Below, piece after piece: positions 1 through 9,300 of a stretch of 57,572 nucleotides of DNA. Origin of the DNA: Bacteroidales bacterium (GTDB taxonomy: Bacteria; Bacteroidota; Bacteroidia; Bacteroidales; UBA7960); NCBI GenBank assembly GCA_003559855.1, contig PWJZ01000109.1, positions 1 through 57,572 of the forward strand, read 5' to 3'. How positions within the stretch are numbered: position 1 is the stretch's first letter; each line of letters begins with the position of its first letter. The position numbers and the translations under genes were made by a program. Under the pieces are notes generated by a model. It was not told the DNA's origin. It searched no databases and saw only the letters and a list, made by a program, of their open reading frames with translations.

Positions 1-654
1 ATTTTTCAATCAATAATAATAAAGAGTACTTGAGCATTTCAATTGATTTTGAGAAACATTTGCTTTTTCTTCTTAACCGTGCTAAAAAATGACGTAATAA
101 ACTATTGTATCCTTCTATAGTATAGGTCTCTGCTTTTGATTTGATATGTTTTTCTTTTGGAATAAACTCACCATAAGCTTTCCAATAATCAGTTATATAA
201 ATAGCATCATCATTTTGCAACGTAATCTTATCATAGAGCTCTATACCTGTTTCTGTTCCCCTTGTACCAAGCACGAAATCGATGAATTTTCGTCCAGTCC
301 TATCAACAGCAATCCAGATCCAACAATAGTTTTTTTTGACTGGACATATGTATGCAACTCATCCATTTCTATTATATCAATGTCTCCCTCGGGTTTTCTG
401 TATTCTTCTATTTTACTGCCTAATGCTTTTACCCAGTTTAAAACACTAACATTGCTTACACCTAAAACACGTTCAATACTTCTAAATCCTAGACCTTCTA
501 AATACATTTCAATTGCAAGCCTCTTTATAGAATCTGGTTTGCCTATTTGTTTTACTGTGTATCTATACTTGCATTGTTTACATAAAAATCTTTGTTTGCC
601 TTTAACTATACCATCTTTGACATAACTTAAAGAATCGCATTTTGGACATTTCAT
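1..654 (-). CDS. IS1-family transposase, two frames joined by a likely -1 frameshift, partial at 3' end
   Basis: DDE transposase that cuts and joins IS ends. The first frame (654 to 241, 137 codons) carries the zinc-finger pair CPKC and CKQC, a helix-turn-helix, and the first catalytic Asp in IEMDELHTYV. After a run of eight A (330-337 on the plus strand) the -1 frame continues with NYCWIWIAVDRTG, then the second Asp in YITDYWKAYGE, then the Glu motif IEGYNSLLRH and RLRRKSKCFSKS, which match the IS1 InsB end. It is still open at base 1. The A run in phase TCA AAA AAA AAC is a classic slippery heptamer, so the shift is probably programmed as in IS1 rather than a mutation. Without the shift the first frame stops at 241 and lacks the second Asp and the Glu. 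Family assignment is strong; whether this copy is active is unknown. Confidence 0.85.
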
Positions 655-657
655 ATT

Positions 658-702
658 ATTAATTATCTTTGGTTTATATTTGTTTTTGCAAAGATAATTA
701 AT
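658..702 (-). promoter_or_regulatory. Hairpin directly upstream of the transposase start
   Basis: Bases 658-671 and 689-702 are perfect 14-bp inverted arms with a 17-base loop. In the transposase mRNA the hairpin ends three bases before the ATG at 654. Some insertion sequences use such hairpins to block translation of transcripts that enter from outside; that role here is inferred. Confidence 0.5.
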
Positions 703-814
703 CTATACTAAATTAGCAATACCATTTGTTTTTATATTCAATATCAGTTAACACAATGTTCTTAATTAGATCATTTTAATTACTGTTGCACTTTAACCCG
801 GCACAAGACAGGAA

Positions 815-2470
815 CTAATATCTGGGTTCATCCGGGTCACGCCATCTGATTTCGTAATATCCGGGTCTTTCTTCCACGACTCTTCTAAGGTACTCTTCGG
901 GGTAGCCGACTCCTTCGGGCCATGGTCTTCTCTTATCGACTGTACGTATATACCGGTCATTATATTTTGAAAAAACATGATATCCGAGTTCTCTCCAGCG
1001 CTGAACGGTATACTCTGCGTTATTAACGCTGAAATCGGTAAGGTACTCAAACATTATATCTTTATCTTTATCGTACAGTGCTTTTGCTGCCACATCCACA
1101 GCTTTTGTCATGGCATGAGCGCGACTTTCAACTTCCTGTTGAACTTTTTTGATGTCTTCAATAACATATTTATAAAGGCCATAGGCATAATTAGCCACGA
1201 GGTTAAATACCCAGAATGCAGCGTCCCAGTCAAACTCTACGACATTACCTGTGGCAAGCGATTTTGGAGCTCTTTGCATACCCATATAGAGTGGCATATA
1301 GGCGTTGGAGTATGTATCGTCGACACCATACCAGAAGATACCTCCAATCGGGTCGGGCAGCCAGTTTCTTGATTGTGATATAAAAGAGAAGCCTGTTTGC
1401 GGTTGGGAAATGGTACGTTCCCAGCTATACCTTACGGTATCGCCGTTTTGTTCCAATTCAAAGAACAACGGGCGCCATCTGTAGGGGTTATTATAAGGTC
1501 CGGCGGCATATCCTTCACCTGTATAGTGGGATGTTCCGTGGAAATGGTCACGATGAAAAGAGATCATCTTTTCGACTGTGATTTTTTCATCAGGTTTGAC
1601 AAACAGCGGATAGGGTTCAGCTCCACGAACGGCACGCCAATAATCGTCGGAAAATTCTTTGGATGGCGCTGCTCTGTTAAATACGCTCCACACCCGTCCT
1701 TCGCATACCATCAGAGATAATGGACTAACGGGGTTATAGGCATCAACAAAGCTGAACTCTTCGCGTGGTCCGTCGAACCATCCCATTTCACGTGCAAAAT
1801 CTACCACATCATCCGACCACATCCAGTTTTCGGTGTCATCCCAATCAACATGTCTTATGCGTGCCTGGTTGGCATGTGCGGCTATGTAGCCATCGGGAAC
1901 TCTTGCAGCCACCCATACAGCACCTTCGCCATGCTCACCTTTTCCAATAAATTCCATTACCCATACTTCGTTTTTATCTGCTATAGAAAAAGATTCGCCT
2001 GTACTTTTATACCCGTACTCATCAACAAGGCCGGTCATGACTTGTATTGCTTCACGGGCAGTCTTTGAACGTTGCAGAGCTATATACATCATGGCACCAT
2101 AATCGATAAAGCCATTGGGCTCATGAAGTTCGGAACGGCCTGTAAAGGTAGTCTCTCCAATAGCAACCTGGTGCTCATTCATGTTTCCTATTACACGATA
2201 AGTCCTGGGTACCTGGGGTATCCTTCCCAACAAATCATCATAATGCCAGCAAATAATATCAACAGAATCTTCCGGACCATATTCCCCGCCGGGGTAAAAA
2301 TACAAAGGATCCATAAAACCTCCTGCATCCGCCAAATAGCTGATCATAACACTGCCATCATCACTTGCACCTGCCGAAACAAGAACATTGGTGCAGGTAT
2401 TAACCGGCTTCGAAATAAATACCAAAATTGATAAAATCAATAAACTTTTCATTACATTATTCAATTTCAT
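815..2470 (-). CDS. Dipeptidase, peptidase family C69 (PepD/U34-like)
   Basis: Secreted or periplasmic dipeptidase of the N-terminal-nucleophile hydrolase fold. The 551-residue product begins with a signal-like hydrophobic stretch (about residues 8-20), followed by TCTN. Cys26 would become the N-terminal nucleophile after processing, as known for C69 enzymes. Family-like segments follow: a GDDGS-like SDDGSVMISY, NEHQVAIGETT, and GESFSIADKNEVWVMEF near residues 160-175. The length fits the longer Bacteroidota members. It is transcribed toward the IS1 copy and stands alone. No type IX sorting domain is visible at the C terminus. The exact substrate is not known. Confidence 0.9.
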   Translation of the reverse strand: MKLNNVMKSLLILSILVFISKPVNTCTNVLVSAGASDDGSVMISYLADAGGFMDPLYFYPGGEYGPEDSVDIICWHYDDLLGRIPQVPRTYRVIGNMNEHQVAIGETTFTGRSELHEPNGFIDYGAMMYIALQRSKTAREAIQVMTGLVDEYGYKSTGESFSIADKNEVWVMEFIGKGEHGEGAVWVAARVPDGYIAAHANQARIRHVDWDDTENWMWSDDVVDFAREMGWFDGPREEFSFVDAYNPVSPLSLMVCEGRVWSVFNRAAPSKEFSDDYWRAVRGAEPYPLFVKPDEKITVEKMISFHRDHFHGTSHYTGEGYAAGPYNNPYRWRPLFFELEQNGDTVRYSWERTISQPQTGFSFISQSRNWLPDPIGGIFWYGVDDTYSNAYMPLYMGMQRAPKSLATGNVVEFDWDAAFWVFNLVANYAYGLYKYVIEDIKKVQQEVESRAHAMTKAVDVAAKALYDKDKDIMFEYLTDFSVNNAEYTVQRWRELGYHVFSKYNDRYIRTVDKRRPWPEGVGYPEEYLRRVVEERPGYYEIRWRDPDEPRY

Positions 2471-2565
2471 AGTCTTTAGTTTAATTTTTATATAATTATC
2501 ACAACAAAAATAATAGAATATTTTTTATTTGAGCTTTCATTTTTAACCGGTTGATTTTTTATTAT

Positions 2566-2703
2566 TTACCAGGTATCAGGCTTTTTGTCAAAATCGTGCA
2601 TACGATCTTTCTTGGGCCGATCATATTTTCTAATAAAGCTTTCTATGTTTATAACCTGATAATTATAGTGGCTTTCCTGTTTTTTTGTTAATACATGATC
2701 CAT
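2566..2703 (-). CDS. Small hypothetical protein (45 aa)
   Basis: A clean 45-codon frame lies in the gap between the dipeptidase and elbB. It starts at ATG 2703 (MDHVLTKKQESHYNY), is rich in Lys, Asp and Tyr, and ends KKPDTW before TAA. It has no membrane segment or known motif. Codon use looks like the neighbours and no longer gene competes for the space. It could be a small cytoplasmic protein or a chance frame. The rest of the 2471-2826 gap is AT-rich with nothing else recognised. Confidence 0.35.
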   Translation of the reverse strand: MDHVLTKKQESHYNYQVINIESFIRKYDRPKKDRMHDFDKKPDTW

Positions 2704-2826
2704 TTTCCATAAATTCACCCAATTATAATTTCATTTGTTTCTATAAAAATATTATATTAGTGGTCTGAGTTAAGACCGGATCACATATATAAGGATAATT
2801 ATTAACCCAAAAAAACCATACATAGT

Positions 2827-3477
2827 ATGAAAAAATTTGCTGTAGTTTTATCAGGATGTGGTGTCTTTGATGGTGCTGAGATCCATGAGGCAACACTTAC
2901 TATTTATTCAATTTCAAAACATGGTGCCGCATATGATATTTTTGCGCCAGACATTTCGCAACATCATGTTATCAATCATTTAACCGGCAGTGAGACTGAT
3001 GATAATCGCAATGTGCTGGTTGAGTCGGCACGCATAGCGCGTGGCACTGTCAAGGATCTCAAGGATTTCGATGCTGCTTCTTATGATGCCTTGATATTTC
3101 CCGGCGGATTTGGTGCAGCCAAGAATTTATGCACGTTTGCCTTTGACGGTCCGGATTGCAGGGTAAATCCGGGCGTTGAGGCGGCGCTTATATCGATGAA
3201 ATCGCAGGGCAAGCCAATAGGTGCATTATGTATTGCACCCATATTGTTTGCAAAAGTATTTGGCGGCGGTGCGGAAATTACCATAGGGCAGGACAAGGGA
3301 ACAGCAGAAGCGGTTGAAGCCATGGGCGCTATTCATAAAACTACCAATCATGGTGAAGTTGTTGTAGATGAAAAGAACAAGTTGTTCAGCACACCCTGTT
3401 ATATGCTTGATGCTACCATAGCACAGATAGGAGAAGGCGCCGACAATATTGTAAAAGCAATGTTAGAGTATATCTGA
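2827..3477 (+). CDS. elbB: ElbB, DJ-1/PfpI-family isoprenoid-biosynthesis-associated glyoxalase
   Basis: Class I glutamine-amidotransferase-like protein of the DJ-1/PfpI superfamily. The 216-residue length is normal for ElbB. The sequence opens KKFAVVLSGCGVFDGAEIHE, a signature of this subgroup, has the FPGGFGAAKN loop at residues 91-100, and carries the nucleophile elbow Cys135 in GALCIAPIL. ElbB has been linked to isoprenoid synthesis and shows glyoxalase-like activity in E. coli; its true role is still vague. The last 15 bases overlap the convergent Nudix gene. Confidence 0.92.
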   Translation: MKKFAVVLSGCGVFDGAEIHEATLTIYSISKHGAAYDIFAPDISQHHVINHLTGSETDDNRNVLVESARIARGTVKDLKDFDAASYDALIFPGGFGAAKNLCTFAFDGPDCRVNPGVEAALISMKSQGKPIGALCIAPILFAKVFGGGAEITIGQDKGTAEAVEAMGAIHKTTNHGEVVVDEKNKLFSTPCYMLDATIAQIGEGADNIVKAMLEYI

Positions 3478-3915
3478 TTTTATTTTTGCCGTTTTCATGG
3501 CTTTGGCAATAACTTCATTGTGGTCAAAAGCCAGCTTAGGCAAGTTTGCCAGGCTAAACCATTTGTAGGATTTTGCATCTGAGCCGGCTTTAGGTTCAAG
3601 CCGGCTTTTTGACTCTTTCCCCCAGTAAGCTATCGAAATATTACGCCCCCGCGGATCACGACCGGGATTACCAAAAGCATAAAACTGGTAAAGCTTTACC
3701 GATTCTATCCCGGTTTCTTCTTTCAATTCGCGAATTATACTTTCATCCAAACTTTCATCCATACCAATAAAACCACCCGGTAAAGCCCAGCAGCCCTTAA
3801 ACGGAGGACTGCCGCGTTCTATCAATAATACTTCAAAACTGCCGTCAGTACAAATGCCGAATATTACCGCATCAACAGTTACCATAGGACGGGGATATTT
3901 ATATGTATACGACAT
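3463..3915 (-). CDS. Nudix hydrolase, ADP-ribose pyrophosphatase-like
   Basis: Hydrolyses a nucleoside diphosphate linked to another group; the substrate cannot be fixed from sequence, but the form resembles ADP-ribose pyrophosphatases. The Nudix box is complete: G-x5-E-x7-REL-x-EE-x-G within GGFIGMDESLDESI and RELKEETGI. The start is placed at ATG 3915 (MSYTYKYPRP), giving 150 residues. The longer frame to 3981 would add 22 hydrophobic residues not seen in the family. No winged-helix domain follows, so it is not an NrtR-type regulator. It converges on elbB with a 15-base overlap. Confidence 0.88.
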   Translation of the reverse strand: MSYTYKYPRPMVTVDAVIFGICTDGSFEVLLIERGSPPFKGCWALPGGFIGMDESLDESIIRELKEETGIESVKLYQFYAFGNPGRDPRGRNISIAYWGKESKSRLEPKAGSDAKSYKWFSLANLPKLAFDHNEVIAKAMKTAKIKSDIL

Positions 3916-4197
3916 AATACAGGTTATTTTTGAAAAGTTAAAAATAAAAAAAAGCCAAAGAGAAAATGTGAAAATATACATTAAAAAATCTTTGGCTTGT
4001 TTTTCAGAAAAGGTTTTAGAGTTTTTCAGTCTTGGTTACATTGATCATCTTGTAATATTATTTTTGTATCTAATAATCATTCAAGTGCAATGAGAAAATA
4101 AAAAACCAATAATGATTAGTTTTTCACAGACTGATTTAGTTGCAAGAAAGAAAGATCAATAATAAAAATCTTTAAAAACCGACAGCTTTAATATCTT

Positions 4198-4464
4198 TTA
4201 TTTTTGATCCGAAAAGCTCTCTTTTCTAGGTCTGGCTTTAGAGACGTTGATGTTTCTGCCATCAACATCTTTGCCGTTCAGGTTTTCGATAGCAGCATTG
4301 CCTTCTTCTTCATTTGCCATTTCGACAAACCCAAAACCTTTACTTCTGCCGGTTTCCCGGTCGGTGATAATCTTAGCCGAAGATACTTCGCCATATTCTT
4401 CGAAAATCTCGCGAAGCCCATCTTCCTTAATACTGTAGCTAAGGTTTCCAACATAAATGTTCAT
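4198..4464 (-). CDS. RNA-binding protein with one RRM domain
   Basis: Single RNA recognition motif protein of 88 residues. RNP2 is IYVGNL (residues 3-8) and RNP1 is KGFGFVEM (residues 42-49), both with the aromatic residues that stack on RNA bases. A short basic tail, KARPRKE, follows. Such small RRM proteins are common in Bacteroidota and cyanobacteria, and some are cold-responsive; no regulatory site was recognised here. The upstream 100 bases are very AT-rich. It stands alone between the Nudix gene and the non-coding element at 4573. Confidence 0.92.
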   Translation of the reverse strand: MNIYVGNLSYSIKEDGLREIFEEYGEVSSAKIITDRETGRSKGFGFVEMANEEEGNAAIENLNGKDVDGRNINVSKARPRKESFSDQK

Positions 4465-4572
4465 TGTAAAAAAAATTTAGTAACACAAAAATTGAACGAA
4501 ATGCAAAATTAATCAAAAAAATGAGCTTACATATATTTTTTTTAAAAAAGTTGGTCTTTTTAATATAAAAAC

Positions 4573-5560
4573 TCACTAGTGTCCGGTTAAGAATTTATAA
4601 ATTGTTTATTTTCTTTTAATATCAGTCATTACAAAAGAAATTAAAATTAATTGATTATAAACTTTAATTAAATATAGCCACAAAGTGTTCGGGAGAATTA
4701 CTTCTCCAACCTCAAAAACAGATAATTTTAATAAAAAGAGCTATATAAGAGATAATACATACGCTAATTTATGAAAATTAGCATTATGTTATCTTCGAAA
4801 TAAATAAGTTATGTGAAAATGGTAATGGAAAAAAAGGAAAGTGGAAAGAAAAAGATTATTTGGCAAGCCATGAAATTTTCTATTTTCTATTTCAATACTA
4901 TTTTCAATTTTCCTATAACCAAACATTTACACAATTAGCAGTAAAAGTAAAAAAATGAGATAATAACAATAATAAGAACTTATTACCCCATCTCTAAAGA
5001 TAAGGTAAATTAACGAAATTGCCCGCAATTGAAAACACAGTAATTTGCCGCATGCAATTTCACAACTCTGATGGGCAAACCTTATTTATACCTTATCAAC
5101 TACAAAACATGAACCTTAATAGCAAGAAACCATAATATGATACCCCAACCTTATTACCTTATTTTGTGAAGGGTTTAGCCCACAACATAAGGTAATAAGG
5201 TTTAATTGGTGTGTGGTTGCATTTTGCTATTAAGGTTATAGTTGGGAAGTGAATAAGGTTGAATAAGGTTTTTACTTATTTGTTCCAAAAGTTTGAATGT
5301 TCTCAAATCCCCGTACTTTCAGTTGCGAGAGGTCAGGAGTTCTGAATATAAGCACATAAAAACTTAAAAAGAGTTATATAGGAGGCTCAAAGACTCGAAG
5401 ATTCACAAAGAACTGAATTTCTGCACATTGCTCTTAGTGTTTCCTTTGTGTTCCCGCCCTGTTGGATAATTTGTTAACTAACAGGATGAATATGAAAAAC
5501 ATATATCCAACAGAGTGAATGTCTTTGTGGCAAGATCAATTCTTAACCGGACACTAGTGA
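4573..5560. mobile_element. Non-autonomous transposable element (MITE-like), 988 bp, no transposase
   Basis: Bases 4573-4595 and 5538-5560 are perfect 23-bp inverted repeats, each beginning TCACTAGTGTCCGGTTAAG. They are flanked directly by TAAAAAC at 4566-4572 and at 5561-5567, a 7-bp target-site duplication. Removing the element and one TAAAAAC restores a simple sequence just after the stop of the 5578-5985 gene. No coding frame of note lies inside. The interior holds a large imperfect stem-loop (5112-5237). The parent transposase family was not identified. Confidence 0.82.
5112..5237. repeat. Large imperfect stem-loop inside the MITE-like element
   Basis: Outer arms 5112-5125 and 5224-5237 pair over 14 bases. 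Inner arms 5147-5162 and 5187-5202 (AACCTTATTACCTTAT and its complement) pair over 16 bases, with a few more pairs around a short loop near 5169-5180. The inner word AAGGTAATAAGGTT also occurs at 21076-21089. Confidence 0.7.
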
Positions 5561-5577
5561 TAAAAACTATAAATGAT

Positions 5578-5985
5578 TTAAAAATTGAACTTATGATAGT
5601 CGTCGAAATCAGCTTTTTTTTCTCTTACGATATTTTCAATTTTTGATGATAAAATTAAAAATATTTTAAGGTCTTTTTTCATGAGCCATTTTTTTGCATT
5701 AATATCACCCCTGGCAGCGTCAGCAATAAATAAAAGTATTTCATAATCGTGTTTTTTAAGCCATTGGCGGGCATTTTCATCGTCATATAATGTATTGCTG
5801 AAGGCAGCCAGGTGATAATATTTATGTTTCATAAGCCATTTGAAAGCTTCTTTACTGGCATTAATGGCAGCGGCTAATGCCGCCAGCTCCGGAAAACCGT
5901 TTTTCAAAAGCCAATCTGATAATTTTTTGTTGTTGGTAACGGCTTCACCAAATGCAAGAATGACTTTTACAGGATAATTTTGCAT
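5578..5985 (-). CDS. Hypothetical protein of 25-residue tandem repeats, N terminus probably frameshifted
   Basis: No known family was recognised. The product is built of a strict 25-residue repeat: Trp at residues 25, 50, 75 and 100 each begins WL-x-K, then a stretch rich in Leu and Ala, then a polar Asn-Ala turn. Each unit probably makes two helices, so an alpha-solenoid is likely. Repeat-like coding continues upstream of this ATG in the same frame (GGPALSDHYIR, bases 5986-6020) but meets no start before TAA at 6061-6063. An ATG at 6029 is out of frame; it aligns with the start codon of the gene at 30987 in a shared upstream repeat. One lost base in ATG-AA(A)-TTT would explain this, giving a protein of about 149 residues. 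The element at 4573-5560 inserted just past its stop. Confidence 0.6.
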   Translation of the reverse strand: MQNYPVKVILAFGEAVTNNKKLSDWLLKNGFPELAALAAAINASKEAFKWLMKHKYYHLAAFSNTLYDDENARQWLKKHDYEILLFIADAARGDINAKKWLMKKDLKIFLILSSKIENIVREKKADFDDYHKFNF

Positions 5986-6026
5986 CCGTATATAATGGTC
6001 TGAAAGTGCCGGACCACCGGCAAATT

Positions 6027-6164
6027 CATTTGTATTAAATGTAGTTAAACTCTTGTTCTCTTATAATATATATTAGTCAATATTTGCGTTATTTGTTATT
6101 AATCAATGGAATCCTCATACTTTATTAATCACCTTTTATGAACGTTAGTAAATGAAGATTTATT
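6027..6164 (-). repeat. Shared 5' module, copy 1 (short form)
   Basis: First of three related upstream modules (others at 30985 and 33595). The part next to the gene aligns base for base with copy 2, including the ATG at 6027-6029, the TTAA region and the TCTCTTAT block. The distal part shares TTAATCAATG, CCTCAT and TTTATTA, then CACCTTTT and TAAATGA. Compared with copy 2 it lacks about 70 internal bases. The rest of the 5986-6378 gap is AT-rich with nothing recognised. Confidence 0.65.
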
Positions 6165-6378
6165 CGGCAAATATTATTAATACTATTTATTTCAAAATTA
6201 ATAATTTTTTATAAGATAAGCGCTTCACCGACAATGTTTTTTACTTGCTATTATGCAGGGGGGTTCTTTTTCTGATATAAAAAACAACATTGAGCTATTT
6301 TATCCATTCAGGGTTGTTCATTATTTTATTATTGGAAATTTTTCAATTCAACGTTTTGTATCACGACAAACAGCTTAT

Positions 6379-9300
6379 TTAACGGATAAGGTACATTTTG
6401 CCAAAGCCCCTGTGAAAATATTTGTCGGCTTCTGTAGGTCGATGATCGATTTTTTCATCATTAATTTTTGCAATAACCCGGTACAGATATACTCCGTTAG
6501 CTAATCGTTGTCCGTAGCGGTCGGTTCCATCCCATGCATATTGCGTTTTATTTCGTCCGATATTTATGGGTCCTAGTTCTGTCAGGTCAATTTCACGCAC
6601 CACTTTCCCTGTGATTGTCATTATCTGTATCTTGAAATAGGTTGGTATTTCAGAGCCGGTAAGAGTAAATACAAAATGTGTTGCCGTTGAGAAAGGATTG
6701 GGATAATTGAAAACATTGGTTATTGTTGATTCTTCTATTACTTCGAAGCTTATGGAATAATCTTCTTCACCTGACAGGTTCATTGATGCATCGGTTGCCT
6801 GGACTATCAGGCGATATTTTCCCTCTTCACTGAGTTGTGGGTTGAATTGAACCTGGCACTGATTATTTGAATCGGTGGCGGGCGTAAATCTCATATTTTC
6901 CTGTCCGTTCTTTATAAAATAAACCCTTTCGGGTTCGTTTTGAATTGGTGACTGCAGGAACACCTTGACATAAGAAGTATCATCAAGTAAAAGGAACGGG
7001 TTTTCATCGCGCAGCGTAATTTGTATGAGGGGGTTTGGCGAAACAATATCGCCGTCGAGTATGTGAATACCGTCGAAAGTAACATCCAGTAAGGGATTTG
7101 TTTTGTCTTTTTCAACATAAAAACCAAGCTGTCCTATGTTATTGAAATGATATTGCTCCAATTGATCATTGCCGGGATTTACTTCAATCCAAAAGGTATT
7201 ATGACCGGGCAGATTACGGGTATCCACCTTTATTGTATCTATGAAAATATCACCTTCGGGATGAGTTTTTTGACGAGGGTAATCAACAGGATGAACTTTC
7301 CGGTCTTTATCAATAAGCCAGTAATTTACCAGCAGGCTGTCCATATCGTAATCGCCTATATTGTGAATAGCGGTAGAAAAAAGCAACTGTTGGCCCTCCA
7401 TAATTGTATCGGACTCAAATACAAAATGTTTTGACGGGTTTATTGCGGTTTCAGGAACTCCGTCATATACTACCTGCCATCTACGCATTTGCGCCGGTGT
7501 ATGGTTTATATCATCACGCATGAAGACGATAAGATTAAGGTAGGGATATTTTTCTGCATCAACGTGTTGGTGGAGATTATAGACGGACGACGAATCGGGC
7601 GGAAGGTTGTACAATAAGGTGTCGGTTTGACCTTGAATATCAACCCCTAACACATTCAACCATACGGAGTCGGTTTCAAGGCCGTCAAGATTTTCCTGGT
7701 GCCAGTGAAGCGAGTTCCACTTTTTTGCCGGACCGATAAGCTCCGATTTTATATAACCTTCTTTCCAATCAGTTTCAATAATATCTTCCAGTGTAATTGT
7801 CCAGGTTTTGTCCGGTCCTACCTTTTCTTTGGCACTTCCCGGAGTCGACCCTTTTTGTCCGAAAATTATATAAGGAGTATTGTTTGTCAGGTTTCTTATT
7901 TGCCCGCTGCCTATTGACTCAAAACCCTCGTATAGTTCTTCGGGGTAATCTTCGGCAAAATGGTTTTTATGGCTTAAAGCAAGGACATAATAGCTTTCAG
8001 GCACGGTATCAAGAAAAGCTATAATTTTATTTCTTGATTCTTCGGTATCTGTATGAAAATCAAAAGCATGATTGAGATAGTCATAACAATGTTCATTACC
8101 AAACTGCCCTTTGCCGTCTCCCTGATCTATGCTTCTCCAGGTTTCACCGGAAACAGGGTCAAAAACGGCAAACTTCATTGCACCCTCCCTGTAATAATCT
8201 GTGCAAAACCACCGGCTTTTGAGAATACCATTGACTTTATACCAGATCTCATCCCATGGTATGTTTGGATAATATCCTGTTTGAGCATGAATGTTTAAAA
8301 TGTTATTGACAAAATCCCATTGTTTTTTATCAGGTTCATAGGTTATATACTGATATTTATTATTTCCGAACTGGTCAAAATGCGCCTGACTCCAACCCCT
8401 TTTTCCGTTGATATACTGAAAGCTGCTTGACCGCCAGGAATATGAGCCATCATATATTGAATCGGGGCTTACTCTCCAGAAGTAAACCGTACTGTCTTCC
8501 GGCATTATTGGGGGGTTCCATTTGACTACTCCGCCGGTTTGGGTTATTTTTTGCCTTACCGGATTTTTAAAAGCTGCTGATGTATCAATTTCAAACACGT
8601 ATGTTAACTCATCTATGAAAGGGTTGCCGGTTGATGCTTTCAGAGTGACCTGTGGTTCAGGCACTATGGCATATCGATACGGATATACGGGAAGAATATC
8701 GGTAGAGCTTATCAGCAGATTTACCGTGGCAGAATTATTCAGCTCCGAAAGCTCATCAATTTCATTGTAGGCATCTAATACCGCTTTGAACTGATTCACG
8801 CCCACACCCCTTTCCCTGTCGATCTCAAACCCGAATATTACGGTATCCCTGTACATGGGCGCTGCGATACGTTTCATCCGGATGTCGGTGCTGCCGTCCG
8901 GGAAAGTCCTTGTAAGTTCAACAAATATTGAATCATGTATAGCTTTGCCTATGTTTGTTGCAATTACATTTACCTTAAAGCTGTCAAGTTCGGTTGACAC
9001 GTCTTCAGGAGTGAAGAAAATCCTTTCTGGTGTTATCATATAATCGGGTTTTGCCTGTGAGTTTATACGCAGCGCAGGATCACCATGAAGGGTCGTGTAC
9101 AGACATATATTCCTGATGTAAATATTGGTTGACTGAATTGCATTTATGGCCTTTTTTATGCTGATACCTACGGGTTTTCCATACTTATAGGAAGCAATGT
9201 TTTTAAAAAATTCGTTGGAATAAAGGTTCAGTTCCGTAGGGCCTGACAATGATGTTGAAGCCAGGTAACCAATAGTGCCTTTGTTTTCTATAAGCACAAA

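Larger units (their letters stand above)
1..702 (-). mobile_element. IS1-family insertion sequence, partial (runs off the left edge)
   Basis: The stretch holds an IS1-type transposase read on the minus strand and a 14-bp inverted repeat just upstream of its start. The element continues beyond base 1, so only its transposase 5' side and most of the coding part are present. No clear terminal inverted repeat could be fixed on the right; 702 is the outer edge of the hairpin, and the true end may lie up to about 790. Confidence 0.6.

Noticed and set aside
793-1720. Several antisense frames over the dipeptidase gene
   Set aside because: They mirror the codon structure of the strong C69 gene on the other strand and show no motif.
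4204-4512. Plus-strand frames opposite the RRM gene
   Set aside because: Shadows of an unmistakable RRM coding region.
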